Positions 52,459 to 63,431 of a DNA stretch of 64,000 nt are shown here, one piece after another. This DNA is from Aurantiochytrium sp. KH105. Lineage: Eukaryota > Sar > Bigyra > Thraustochytrida > Thraustochytriidae. Position numbers and translations under genes: made by a program. The stretch's first letter is position 1. Each line of letters opens with the position of its first letter. The notes under the pieces were generated by a model, which searched no databases, was not told the DNA's origin, and saw only the letters and a program-made list of their open reading frames with translations. The stretch lies in the NCBI GenBank assembly GCA_003116975.1, contig BGKB01000026.1:620001-684000 (forward strand), given 5' to 3'.

Positions 52459-55400
52459 TTATTCGCAATCATCTTCTGTCTCTGGTGGGGAAAGTGCCGT
52501 GCTCTCTACACTGGACAGGCGTGCGCGGAGACCATCTCTCTTTTTGTTTTTTTGATTGAAGGAAAGAACTTCGCGAATGAGCTTGTCCGAATTGTAGGAA
52601 AAGTACTCGCTACAAAGCTCCTTAAAATCCTCTTTGGACAAGGAAGCATCTTCTAATGAAGAATACCGCTGCGCAATCTCACGTACATCCTCTTCTTTGA
52701 TGAAATTGTTTGCAAGAGCGACGTGGCGAAGCTCACTCAATTGGATGGAGTTGTCATTATTCTCATCGAGTTGATTGAAAAGCTCGTCGATTTCGCGCTC
52801 AGCCTCCTCGGAGAGCTGCGTTACCTTGTGCGCCTGCTTGAAACTGCTCGCCTTTTTCTCTGCGTTGCGCTCAAAGTACCGTACCATGGCGACAATTTCC
52901 GAGTGCTGCACGAGAGGCAAGAAACATTGCAAGAATTCCACCAGGTCCACGGTTGCGTTATCGTCTTCGTCCATTGTCTCAAAGATGCTCCCAAGCGAGG
53001 CCGCAATTGGCGACTCGCGTAGCTTCACGTTGGTGTAAAACTCTTGCATGTCAATGAAGCCACTCTGGTCGGGATCGAGCTCCTTGAAGAGATCATAAAA
53101 GCCCCGCACATGCGATTCATGATACGGCCCAAAACGCACGCCACCTGGGCTGCATCCAGGCAAACTACGTCGCGATTCCATGCGGAGGCTCGAGGACATG
53201 CGACGCAGTTTGCTCTCTTCCGATACCTGGGCAAAGTCGGCTTGTCGCTGGATGAGTGAGCGTCGCCGTCGGCGATTGTGCTGGGTCGCTGAGGGACTGC
53301 TCGATCCAGTGTCTGGCGGGTGCAATGCGTGCGAGGGCGTCGTCACCGAAGACTCGGGAGAGAAAAGTGATCGGGAAGAAATGCCAGACGCCGGCGAGGT
53401 ACGTGGTCGCTGCAAATCAGCGTCGGCAGCGGCAGCAAGCTCGAAGCGTTGTCTCACAGCTGTGCTCCGGCGTCTCCACGTCTGGTCCGTGGCGCTTGGA
53501 GCGTCGAGCGCGGCGTTATTACCTGCCGTGCTTGGTCTGCGTCTCCGCTCCGGGGATGCCGGGCCACTCTCTTGATTCAATGGTGTGAGCTGGCGCGGTG
53601 AAGGCTGACTCAGGACGAGCATGTTATCGATCGCGTCCACAAAGTTTGCGTTTGATCTGCCCCAAAGTTGCGCGATGTCCAAAGGCTGCGGCGTCTGTTC
53701 CGGTGCAGTGCTCGGACGCTGCATCTCGTCAGCCTCTGCCTCCACCACGGCCGGATTGAGCCATGAGCTCATGGTCAACTTGTCCTCCAGAAGCCCCTTG
53801 GTAGCGAACTTTCGTCGAAAGTGCGAGAGCGAGTCAAGCTTGCGCTGTTTGCGGTCGCGCAAACGTGTATTGGAACCGAATCCAAGTTCTTTGCGCAAAA
53901 AGCTCGACGCTTCGATATTTGCCTTTTTCGGAATCCGGCTTTGAAGTTTGTTGCGCTGCTGCTCTTGGGCAAATCGTGTGTACGTGCTCGGGGTAGCCCG
54001 CACGCCACCGGAGGCTTGAGCGTCCTTGGTAAGAAGCTGCTCGAGGAGCTTGTCCTTGTCCGCGCGTTTTTTCGCCATGGCATTTTCTTGAGGGTCCTGG
54101 TTAAAAGAAAGACAAGATGCTGTTTTCCCTTGCTGTATGTCCAACTCAAGTTCCTGAGCCTGATTGATTGAGAGGCGAGCACGCGCGCGCGCAATCTTTC
54201 TTTGCCGAAGATCATAGGCGTCCGCTGCAAGACTCCTTGCAATTTCTGCATGCCGCATGGCCTCGATTTGCTCAAGAACGACGGCCGCCTTCTTGTGTCT
54301 GTGGCCCTCGAGTCGACGCTCGGTCGGCTCGACATCGAAGAGCCAGGGCTGTGCAGGCGTCTCTCCCGTTGAAATGGCTTCCTTCTCCTCATCGCTCATG
54401 TTGAGGATGCCCAAGAGATCGCCCGAGAGAATGTTGTGGATTCTCACAGAACGGTCTAAAGACGAGGTGAGGACAGAAAGAGGCGCATCAATGACTTGGA
54501 TCGAGTTGATCGCGCCATGGTGCGCCTTGATCGCCGCCAAGAGAGGCAACTTTTCAGGCGCTGAACTTGCCGCTGCAACCTCGCTTCGCGCGTGCTCCTG
54601 TTGCATTTGGACTTGCTTGTCCATTACAAAGCCGCTGTCTCGGCGCAGTCTGCGGCGTGCATTGTATCCAGTGCGATGCAGAGGGAAGGTTTCCGGATCC
54701 CGCTTTTGGAGGCCGTGCTCTTGAATGAGGACCGAAAGATCAAGAGTTTTCACAACTCCCATCTCGTCCCCGAGAACCAAGAGCCAACGCCCCGTGGAGA
54801 TCTCCTCATGCACCGCGAGCGCCGTGATGGCCGTCCGCTGGCATTTGGATTCCGGCTTGCCGTCATAGTAGTATCCGCTGCCGAACTTTTCAATGTCGTT
54901 CCAGTTCTCGAAACGCTGGAGACAGCGCCCTTTGGCAGACGAGGGATGAATGAGCGAAACGAGAACGATGCCATTTGCATCGGCAGATACAAGAATAGGA
55001 AATGAACCGACAAAGGAGACAGCCACGATATCGGCAGAGTGACCATATAGTAGAGTCTCTGCCTTGAGAAACTCGAAATTCCAAAGCGTCACCGTTGCGT
55101 CAGCGGATCCGCTAGCGATCAGCGAAAAGGGCTCCGAGTACGCGACGCAAGTAATGTCTGCGTGATGAGCGCACGAAATGCCGCGCAAAAAGGGAGCGCA
55201 CTCATCTTCTGGCCATTCGTCATGAACCATGATTGATCGGTCCCGTGCGACACTGATGATGAGCTTCTCCGCACCAACATAGGCAATGCCCGTAACATCG
55301 GCAGCATGACTGACCTCCGTCTTTTTCATTTTCACGCCATTAAGATAGCTGTGCACTAAGACATGCCCTGCAGCGTGACCGACAATAAATTTGCGCTCCC

Positions 55401-56922
55401 GATCATCGAGAAGAAGAGACGTGAGCTCTGTCTTGGCCAGGCTGAACATATCCTGCTCGACCTGGCCAGTGCGCCCATCCCAAAGCTGGACATCTTTGCC
55501 CATGGCTGTGATAAAAGTGAGAGATACGGAATTAAAGATGGCACCAGAAGGCATATTGTTCATGTTCTTGTGCCCAGATGAGGTGAATCGACACATCTTG
55601 GATGTGGCCGCAATGATGTCTGCACCCGGATTGGTCACGCAAAAGGTATTGGGATGGAAGTCATCGAGCGTCCAACGCTGCTGGCCAGGTAACAAGGGTT
55701 TTTGGCCCTCTCGTGCGCCTCGGTCCTTGGACTTGCCGTGAAAATTACGGATTTTGCGCTGGAAAACCTGTAGGCAGACAGCCTGCCCGGTGTGCGAGCG
55801 TTGAAAGTCCCAAATGCGAAAGTTACCCATGTTGTCGGCTGTGATGGCCCGGTCTGTTTTGGTAGGATCATTGTTGGGCAAAAGGTGAACACCAATAACG
55901 GAAGTGCGATGACCGCTCAAACGGACAACGAGCTTTTGCGACACGAGATCCCAGCCGAGGACGTCAGTCTCCAGCCCGGCGGACAAGAGCGTTCCTTGGC
56001 GTTTTGAATACACCATTTGTTTGATACTGAGTTTGTGTCCTCGAAGGGTGGCCCGATGTCGTCCGGTGGTAATGTCGTGCGTTTGGATCGTTTTGTCGAG
56101 AGAGCAGGTCACGACAAGACTGCCCACGACCAGGATATCTGTGATGGCCTCTTTGTGCCGGGTGACGATACTCTCTGTGCGCTGTCCCTTTTCAGGAAAC
56201 CACACGTGGATGCGGTTGCTGCTGCCGGCAGTATACACCTTGTTGGTTTCGGGAGAGTAAGCAATGCATGTTTGCGGTGATTTGGCGAAGGCAAAGTGGT
56301 TGAAACGCAAATTATTGGCGTCCCAAAACGTCAAACTCAAATCAGAAGACAGAATGATGAGTATGTTGCGCCTCGGGACGACCAAGCAGTCCCGTAGCTC
56401 GTCTTTACGACGATATGAAGGGCGATACTTGTGGATTGCGTGGCCAACGTCTGCCTCGCCGCAGAGTCGCAATTGTGTGTCGTAAATCTTGAGCTTCATG
56501 CTCTCCTTTTCAAAGCTTGCAATCTTTTGGATGGTGTCGAGAAACACGAGCTTGTTAATCTTTGATCCACGGCTGTAGCGATCCTTGTACTGCATGTCCT
56601 CCCGAAAACGGAAGCGCAGAGGTTCGACGAGTCTGCGAGTTGCCACGAAGCCCTTGTCAACCCAGAATGATGTCAGCTCTGCCCATTCTACATTCCCATT
56701 TCCATTGCGATCGATTTCCTCAAAGGTCTCACACATGGATGAGACGAGTTCGCGGTCATCGGCAGTGCTCAAGTCAGGACCTGCGTTGTTTCTCGAGTGC
56801 CCAAGCGTTTCGAGAATAAGTTTAACAAACTGCTCCAAATTAAGTCCTTCATCGCCATGCGACAAGAACTTTTGCCTTAAGTTCTCCAGCTCCTCCGCTG
56901 GAAGGTTTGCGAGCTCCTCCAT
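52459..56922 (-). CDS. Large EF-hand/WD40 protein, WDR49/WDR64-like
   Basis: A 1487-residue protein. An N-terminal EF-hand pair is followed by many WD repeats. The clearest EF-hand is TFEEIDRNGNGNVEWAELTS. WD examples are IVTRHKEAITDILVVGSLVV, ATLRGHKLSIKQMVYSKRQG and LLYGHSADIVAVSFVGSFPI, with typical GH...D/W spacing. A coiled, disordered ~350-residue linker follows (RQRKIARARARLSINQAQEL). At least three C-terminal EF-hands close the protein, with loops DPDQSGFIDMQE, DEDDNATVDLVE and DENNDNSIQLSE. This EF-hand/double-propeller layout is that of WDR49/WDR64/WDY-type proteins, linked with flagella. Function is inferred. Confidence 0.85.
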   Translation of the reverse strand: MEELANLPAEELENLRQKFLSHGDEGLNLEQFVKLILETLGHSRNNAGPDLSTADDRELVSSMCETFEEIDRNGNGNVEWAELTSFWVDKGFVATRRLVEPLRFRFREDMQYKDRYSRGSKINKLVFLDTIQKIASFEKESMKLKIYDTQLRLCGEADVGHAIHKYRPSYRRKDELRDCLVVPRRNILIILSSDLSLTFWDANNLRFNHFAFAKSPQTCIAYSPETNKVYTAGSSNRIHVWFPEKGQRTESIVTRHKEAITDILVVGSLVVTCSLDKTIQTHDITTGRHRATLRGHKLSIKQMVYSKRQGTLLSAGLETDVLGWDLVSQKLVVRLSGHRTSVIGVHLLPNNDPTKTDRAITADNMGNFRIWDFQRSHTGQAVCLQVFQRKIRNFHGKSKDRGAREGQKPLLPGQQRWTLDDFHPNTFCVTNPGADIIAATSKMCRFTSSGHKNMNNMPSGAIFNSVSLTFITAMGKDVQLWDGRTGQVEQDMFSLAKTELTSLLLDDRERKFIVGHAAGHVLVHSYLNGVKMKKTEVSHAADVTGIAYVGAEKLIISVARDRSIMVHDEWPEDECAPFLRGISCAHHADITCVAYSEPFSLIASGSADATVTLWNFEFLKAETLLYGHSADIVAVSFVGSFPILVSADANGIVLVSLIHPSSAKGRCLQRFENWNDIEKFGSGYYYDGKPESKCQRTAITALAVHEEISTGRWLLVLGDEMGVVKTLDLSVLIQEHGLQKRDPETFPLHRTGYNARRRLRRDSGFVMDKQVQMQQEHARSEVAAASSAPEKLPLLAAIKAHHGAINSIQVIDAPLSVLTSSLDRSVRIHNILSGDLLGILNMSDEEKEAISTGETPAQPWLFDVEPTERRLEGHRHKKAAVVLEQIEAMRHAEIARSLAADAYDLRQRKIARARARLSINQAQELELDIQQGKTASCLSFNQDPQENAMAKKRADKDKLLEQLLTKDAQASGGVRATPSTYTRFAQEQQRNKLQSRIPKKANIEASSFLRKELGFGSNTRLRDRKQRKLDSLSHFRRKFATKGLLEDKLTMSSWLNPAVVEAEADEMQRPSTAPEQTPQPLDIAQLWGRSNANFVDAIDNMLVLSQPSPRQLTPLNQESGPASPERRRRPSTAGNNAALDAPSATDQTWRRRSTAVRQRFELAAAADADLQRPRTSPASGISSRSLFSPESSVTTPSHALHPPDTGSSSPSATQHNRRRRRSLIQRQADFAQVSEESKLRRMSSSLRMESRRSLPGCSPGGVRFGPYHESHVRGFYDLFKELDPDQSGFIDMQEFYTNVKLRESPIAASLGSIFETMDEDDNATVDLVEFLQCFLPLVQHSEIVAMVRYFERNAEKKASSFKQAHKVTQLSEEAEREIDELFNQLDENNDNSIQLSELRHVALANNFIKEEDVREIAQRYSSLEDASLSKEDFKELCSEYFSYNSDKLIREVLSFNQKNKKRDGLRARLSSVESTALSPPETEDDCE

Positions 56923-57698
56923 GATGGTCGGTCCTGTAGGGCCGTGAGCATGAACAGCGCGTGAGCGATTGCCCCACGATCGAGTTCTGATCTACGACAA
57001 CTATTACACAGCGGCACCTTCTTTCTCGCTCCTTTTCAGCGTTTGCGCAGCTGCGCAGCGCAGCAAAGGGCTGCGCCTTCGAGCTGAGTGTGAGTATGTG
57101 TCTGTCTGCCTTTGCTCACCGACAACTTCTTTCTCTCTTTTTGCCAAATTCTGGTTCTGCAAGACCTGACCCTTGCCACATTTCGCGTTTCGCAAGGGGT
57201 TTGATTACGAGTCAAAGCATACTTTTCGCCCAAAGTAACAGTAAATTGTCCCTGCTGCTATTGAAGTAACTTTCCTATTATACCCCCTTTAGAAATCCGT
57301 TCACGTTCTATCCGCCGGCTGATTAATCTCGACGGAGATGCAGTAGGTCGAAGTAGTAGATGAACAAGGACAGCAGGAATTTTTTGCCAGGAGGAGAGAC
57401 AAGCAGCGAGGGCTGGAATGCATGAGGCGGGGTCTCTTCAATCATTGCAAGAAAGAAAAGAAAGTTGGCTGGACCTATAGTAGAAATGAAAGGCGATATT
57501 TCAAGCTGGACTCTTGTTGAAGGGCGCCTCGCGAACTCGCCCAGAAACCGTCGCGTCGCGCGTAGCGTGGATTCGAGACGAGCGATGGGCCGGGCGAGGC
57601 CCGCGCGCTGAGTCGACCAGCGGTGCCGCAACTCGACGAGGTCTCGGCCGGAGCGGAGCGGGAGCAGGGGCTCTCGTCTTCTTGGCACGGACAGTACA
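56923..57698. promoter_or_regulatory. Divergent promoter region
   Basis: About 0.8 kb; AT-richer in its left half, GC-rich near the right-hand gene. No further gene or repeat was recognised. Confidence 0.4.
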
Positions 57699-59858
57699 AT
57701 GTCGTCCAAGGAGCTAGACCAGTACATTCGGGCTTTCGAAGAGGCGACTGGGTCGCCGCTGCCCGCCGCTCACGACACGGACTTCTTCGACGAGGAAGGA
57801 CCTTGGCGGGTCAAAACCTACAAGCCACGATGGCGCGAACCCGTGCAAACGCAAAAGAAAGCAAACGTTTCTCACACACGAAAAAAATCCCAAACTCGGA
57901 GTCAAAACCACCAGCAAAGACTGCCCTCCGCGCCACAGCGATTTGAGAAAAGACAAAAGGAGCAGCAAACGCAGCAAGGAGCAAGATCTGTCTCTCCGCC
58001 ACCCCCCCCACCACCACAATCGCCGCCACCTTTGCCCCCCCAATCTTATGATTCGGCAGAACGTGACGTCCGCGACGCACTTCGACGTGCGGCGATGCCT
58101 CTCGACTCGCTCTCCGTGAGCTCTGAAGAAGGCGACAGCGATGAGGCTGACTCACTTGCTGGCTACTTTGAGCCATCTCGGCACACGCATACAGATCATC
58201 TGGCTCTGGATCACGAGGAACACGAGTTTGGGGCTCTGTCTTCCCCGCCACTACAGCTCGAGATCAAAGACGTGGTTGCTTCTTCTTCTCCTTCTTCTTC
58301 TTCTTCTTCTTCACCCAAGAACGATGCGGTCATGAGCACCGTCGACTCATTGCTGCAGGAGTTCAAGCGTGGGCTCGATCTGCCCGGGGTGCAGCGATCG
58401 ACGGCTGATATTCGACTTGGGGAGAACTTGCGCGGTCGCGAAATTGCCTCCGCCACGGAGGCACCGCGAACGCTCGAGTCAGCGAGCGCGTATTCCTGGA
58501 CAAGTGCGCCAGGAGGAAATGCTTCCCCAAGCGAGGAAGCCATGCCTCCAGGCCGAGAGATTCTACGCATGGGCGCGTGGAGTCTTTCCGTGATTGATTC
58601 AGAGCAAGCACAAGTTTTCTTTACCAATCGACAGACTGGGCATCGTCAGAGCGCCATCCCATCTGCAACGGAACTTGGACCTTTACAACGTGTAGCTTCT
58701 CAAGCCATCATTCAGCATCTGTATTCTACATACGAGCACGCGGCCGTGCAGACGATCGAGACTATGCAAACGACAAAAACACACTCGCGAAACGCAACTG
58801 ATTTTCGGGAACGACCAGAATCTTCAAACGACGCAATAGGCCTACCCGCAGAGAAACCACAAAATGAAAATCTTCTGCACAAAACATCGGATATCGCTGG
58901 CGAAAGGGCTCAGGGCGCAGAGGTAACGACGAACCAGCAAAAAAAGAGCGATCGTAAACCTGGCAATAAGAGCCAACTTGATGCTCATGACAATTACGAG
59001 GATACTCGTGACAAAAACGTCGAGACCATCCAAGAAGGCAGCGAGGAGGACCAAAGGGATAATGCATCAAGTGAATTTCGCCTGTCTGCTCTCGGGCCCT
59101 CCGAAGATGATTTTGAGGGCAGCCCGGAGAGCGGTGAGTTCGATTCGGTGTATTTGCGCTGCATCGAGCATCTTGAGCTCCTCAACACGTTCTCGCAAAG
59201 TACGATTGCTCCAGCAGCCTTTTCCGCATCCCGATTGACAATCCTAGGCGCCGATGTCGCTCCAGTCGAACGAGCGATTCCGAGTCACCAACGTGACGTT
59301 CGCGATCAATTTGACACGAGCGGCGAACATGGTGAGCATTTCAATTCGCCCAGTGATCAAGAATTTGAAGAAGAAGAAGAAGATGAAGGAGACGAGGAAG
59401 AGGAAGAAGTCTTCGAAGACTTTGAAGGCCAAGAAGACGCTGACGACGACCAGGACGTCGTCGAGGAACACTCTGCTGACAAGGCCCGAGACATTGTCGA
59501 CGACCCGGGCGCACAAGTCGCCAACAATGAAAAGGAGGAGGTTTTCAGGGTCCAAGAAGTGGAAACCGCGGCAGACGCGCATCACCTTCTCAGGCGAGTT
59601 GCGCCTGCGCAACGGCCTGCGCCGCGCGGCGCGTCCGCCTTCGAGGCTCCTCCCGCGGGGCGTCTTGGCGTGATCGGCGGCGGCGGCGGTATTGGCAGAG
59701 CCCGCTTCGGCGTGGGGGCTGGCTCAGTGTGGCGGAGGCCACCGGCGCGGGCGTCGGCGACATCGGCGCTGGCGGCCTCAACGAGGAGCTCCGGGTCCGC
59801 GCGCTCGGGCCTGTCCGTGCTGCACGCGGGCCTGCCGCCAGACTTGTGGGGCGACTAG
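57699..59858 (+). CDS. Disordered acidic protein with degenerate WW module
   Basis: A 719-residue, mostly disordered protein. A short N-terminal helix (SSKELDQYIRAFEEATG) is followed by a Pro-rich run (PPPPPPPQSPPPLPPQ), a Ser run and a WW-like segment at about 289-325 (WSLSVIDSEQAQVFFTNRQT) in which the second Trp is lost. An acidic Glu/Asp tract follows (encoded near 59365-59460). The last ~90 residues are Gly/Arg/Ala-rich, of very different composition and coincide with the presumed promoter of NKAP. The WW-like core and N-terminus look real; the far C-terminus could be frame running through promoter DNA. No function is recognised. Confidence 0.6.
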   Translation: MSSKELDQYIRAFEEATGSPLPAAHDTDFFDEEGPWRVKTYKPRWREPVQTQKKANVSHTRKKSQTRSQNHQQRLPSAPQRFEKRQKEQQTQQGARSVSPPPPPPPQSPPPLPPQSYDSAERDVRDALRRAAMPLDSLSVSSEEGDSDEADSLAGYFEPSRHTHTDHLALDHEEHEFGALSSPPLQLEIKDVVASSSPSSSSSSSPKNDAVMSTVDSLLQEFKRGLDLPGVQRSTADIRLGENLRGREIASATEAPRTLESASAYSWTSAPGGNASPSEEAMPPGREILRMGAWSLSVIDSEQAQVFFTNRQTGHRQSAIPSATELGPLQRVASQAIIQHLYSTYEHAAVQTIETMQTTKTHSRNATDFRERPESSNDAIGLPAEKPQNENLLHKTSDIAGERAQGAEVTTNQQKKSDRKPGNKSQLDAHDNYEDTRDKNVETIQEGSEEDQRDNASSEFRLSALGPSEDDFEGSPESGEFDSVYLRCIEHLELLNTFSQSTIAPAAFSASRLTILGADVAPVERAIPSHQRDVRDQFDTSGEHGEHFNSPSDQEFEEEEEDEGDEEEEEVFEDFEGQEDADDDQDVVEEHSADKARDIVDDPGAQVANNEKEEVFRVQEVETAADAHHLLRRVAPAQRPAPRGASAFEAPPAGRLGVIGGGGGIGRARFGVGAGSVWRRPPARASATSALAASTRSSGSARSGLSVLHAGLPPDLWGD

Positions 59859-61265
<1,407 letters not shown>

Positions 61266-61817
61266 CCGACCGCCTTCTTGTCTATCCGCCCTGCTGCCCA
61301 CCCTCCTCACTAAATATTAACATGACATCATCAACATCCATCTTTCGCTGCAGGCTTCTTTCATTACATTCACTTCTCTTGCTCGGCTGGACCGATGCAA
61401 AGCTCCAAAGCTGCTTTCGCCGTGCTGTGTCGCGATGCCCACGAAGTCACCTTTCGTTGCGGGGGCACGCGGGCTGGCGTCCTGCACGGCCCCGGGGCCA
61501 TTCCTGGAATGGCGACCTCGGATGGGCATGGGACTGCGCGCACCGGTCCCATCCCTATCTTCCCATTCCTCATGCCGCAACAACTCCGTGCAGGCGCAAC
61601 AGGCGCAAGCGCGGGCGCAGATGCAGACGCCACGCCAAGACAAGACGCAGATCGCGCGGGGCTGGCCGCGCGCGCAAAGCACGAGAGCGCAGCAGAGCCG
61701 TGCGACCAGACCGCCAACGCAGCGGACGCGCAGGGAGGGGGTGACCGTGCAAGCCAGAAGCAAAGCCACGCAAAGCCAAGCAAAAAAAGCAGCAAGCAGC
61801 GAGCAGGAAGCGGAAAG
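61266..61817. other. Same-strand intergenic region
   Basis: 552 bases between NKAP and the DJ-1-like ATG. The DJ-1-like frame stays open back to 61395 without family likeness. Nothing else was recognised. Confidence 0.4.
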
Positions 61818-63320
61818 ATGGAGCGGCTGCACGAGATCGCGCAGGCGCAGCAGCGCCCGCTGGTTCTTGCGGCGGTGCTCTTTGAAGGGTACGAGCTGCT
61901 CGACATGTACGGCCCGCTGGAGATGTTCGCTGCTCTGAACAACAAGGACGTGGGGAGAAGTCCCGTGTGCGTGGATATTGTGACAATTGGACGAGCAGGA
62001 ACCCGGGCCAACGGAGGCTTCTCGCCTCGGCTGGAACCGGACCTCGAGCCCGAGTCTGCAGCGCTCGATAGTCTCAAGCCAGACATCGTACTCATTCCCG
62101 GTGGACCTGGATGGAAACCTTTTCTCGAGGACAAACCATATGTAGAATGGCTTCTGCGTACCATGGACGAGGCCAAGCTCGTCATGTCCGTGTGCACGGG
62201 CGCTGGTATCCTCGCAACGCTTGGCCTCCTGGATGGCTATACAGCGACGACTAACAAGTGGGCCTACAATGGCATGAAGGCCTCATTTCCTAAAGTGGAC
62301 TGGAAGGCACAGGCCCGTTGGACCTGTGTGACCGATGCGCCAGAGCGTGCCATCTTCACCAGCAGCGGCGTTAGCGCTGGTACGGACATGGCTATCTGGG
62401 TGATTGCGCGCGTGTTCTCGCGCGCCGCTGCTGATCGCGTCATTGAGTACGCCGAATACGTGCCTGTGAGCAAGGACGGGTCCGAAGACCCGTTTGTCAG
62501 CAACATTGACGCCGGGGATTTCTTCAACAACGTCCCCATCAGCCCTGCGGCAGCTCAACGCGCTGAGCCACTCCGTGTCGGTCTTGTGCTCTATGACAAC
62601 TTCGAGCTCTATGACGCTTTTGGACCATTGGAAATGTTTGCAGCAGCGAATCGCACGAGCAAGGACGGCGCAGTATACTCGCTCGTGTGCATCGCGGAAA
62701 AAGCAGAGGTCAAGTCGTGGGGCGGGATTCGCTTCAAGGCTGACCACGTCGGCCTTGATGTCGCGCTTAAGGACAAAGTCGACCTCTTGCTCATGCCGGG
62801 TGGCATTGGAACTATTCGAGAAATGTACAATCCTGTCATGCTCAAATTTGTTGCTGGGATGTGCGCAAGCGTCCCCCGCACCATGACCGTCTGCTCGGGA
62901 AGTGCCATTTTGGCTCGAGCGGGTGTTCTCGACGGTTTGGACGTGACGACGAACAAGATTCAGTTTGATATTCTCTCACGATCGAGCAGCAAGGTGACCT
63001 GGAAGCGCTCTGCGCGATGGGTTAACGCGGACAACGGACGATTTCTCACCTCGTCGGGAGTCACGGCGGGCACAGATCTTGCACTTGCCGTGATTGAGGA
63101 GGATTGCGGCAAGGCACTCGCCGATGCCACGGCGCAGCGGGTCGAGTACACGCGCAACAGCGATGCCAACGATGATCCCTTTGCGGGGCTCGCAGCGCAG
63201 TCGACGATGAAAACGTTCTCATCTTCGATCAAAAAGGCCGGTCTTGATGTTTTGCTGCCCTCGCTCTTTTGGCTGGGTCTTGGGGACTATTTTGACGCGG
63301 CAATTATTGCTAGACTTTGA
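61818..63320 (+). CDS. Tandem DJ-1/PfpI (isonitrile hydratase-like) protein
   Basis: A 500-residue protein made of two related DJ-1/PfpI (GATase1-like) domains. Each has FExxELxDxxGPLEMFAAxN near its start (VLFEGYELLDMYGPLEMFAA and VLYDNFELYDAFGPLEMFAA), an xPGG turn (LIPGGPGW, LMPGGIGT), and a nucleophile elbow: C126 in VMSVCTGAGILA and C359 in MTVCSGSAILA. The following AxxGLLDG and VTTNK/TATTNK, and SSGVxAGTD blocks are also shared. The pattern is closest to the isonitrile hydratase/ThiJ-like branch, with Asp near the N-terminus, Cys-Thr in the first domain and Cys-Ser in the second. Substrate is not known. The C-terminus after the second domain is hydrophobic (LPSLFWLGLGDYFDAAIIA). Confidence 0.87.
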   Translation: MERLHEIAQAQQRPLVLAAVLFEGYELLDMYGPLEMFAALNNKDVGRSPVCVDIVTIGRAGTRANGGFSPRLEPDLEPESAALDSLKPDIVLIPGGPGWKPFLEDKPYVEWLLRTMDEAKLVMSVCTGAGILATLGLLDGYTATTNKWAYNGMKASFPKVDWKAQARWTCVTDAPERAIFTSSGVSAGTDMAIWVIARVFSRAAADRVIEYAEYVPVSKDGSEDPFVSNIDAGDFFNNVPISPAAAQRAEPLRVGLVLYDNFELYDAFGPLEMFAAANRTSKDGAVYSLVCIAEKAEVKSWGGIRFKADHVGLDVALKDKVDLLLMPGGIGTIREMYNPVMLKFVAGMCASVPRTMTVCSGSAILARAGVLDGLDVTTNKIQFDILSRSSSKVTWKRSARWVNADNGRFLTSSGVTAGTDLALAVIEEDCGKALADATAQRVEYTRNSDANDDPFAGLAAQSTMKTFSSSIKKAGLDVLLPSLFWLGLGDYFDAAIIARL

Positions 63321-63431
63321 GCAACACAACCCCCAAGTCTTTTTTTTTTTTCAAGCAAGTTTTTCGATCCATCTTTGTTTTCCAATGATTCCTTTTCTTT
63401 GTTATGTTGCACACGACCCTCCAAAGCTTTT
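63321..63431. other. 111-base tail-to-tail spacer
   Basis: Short interval with a T11 tract between the DJ-1-like and ECHS1 stop codons. Confidence 0.45.
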
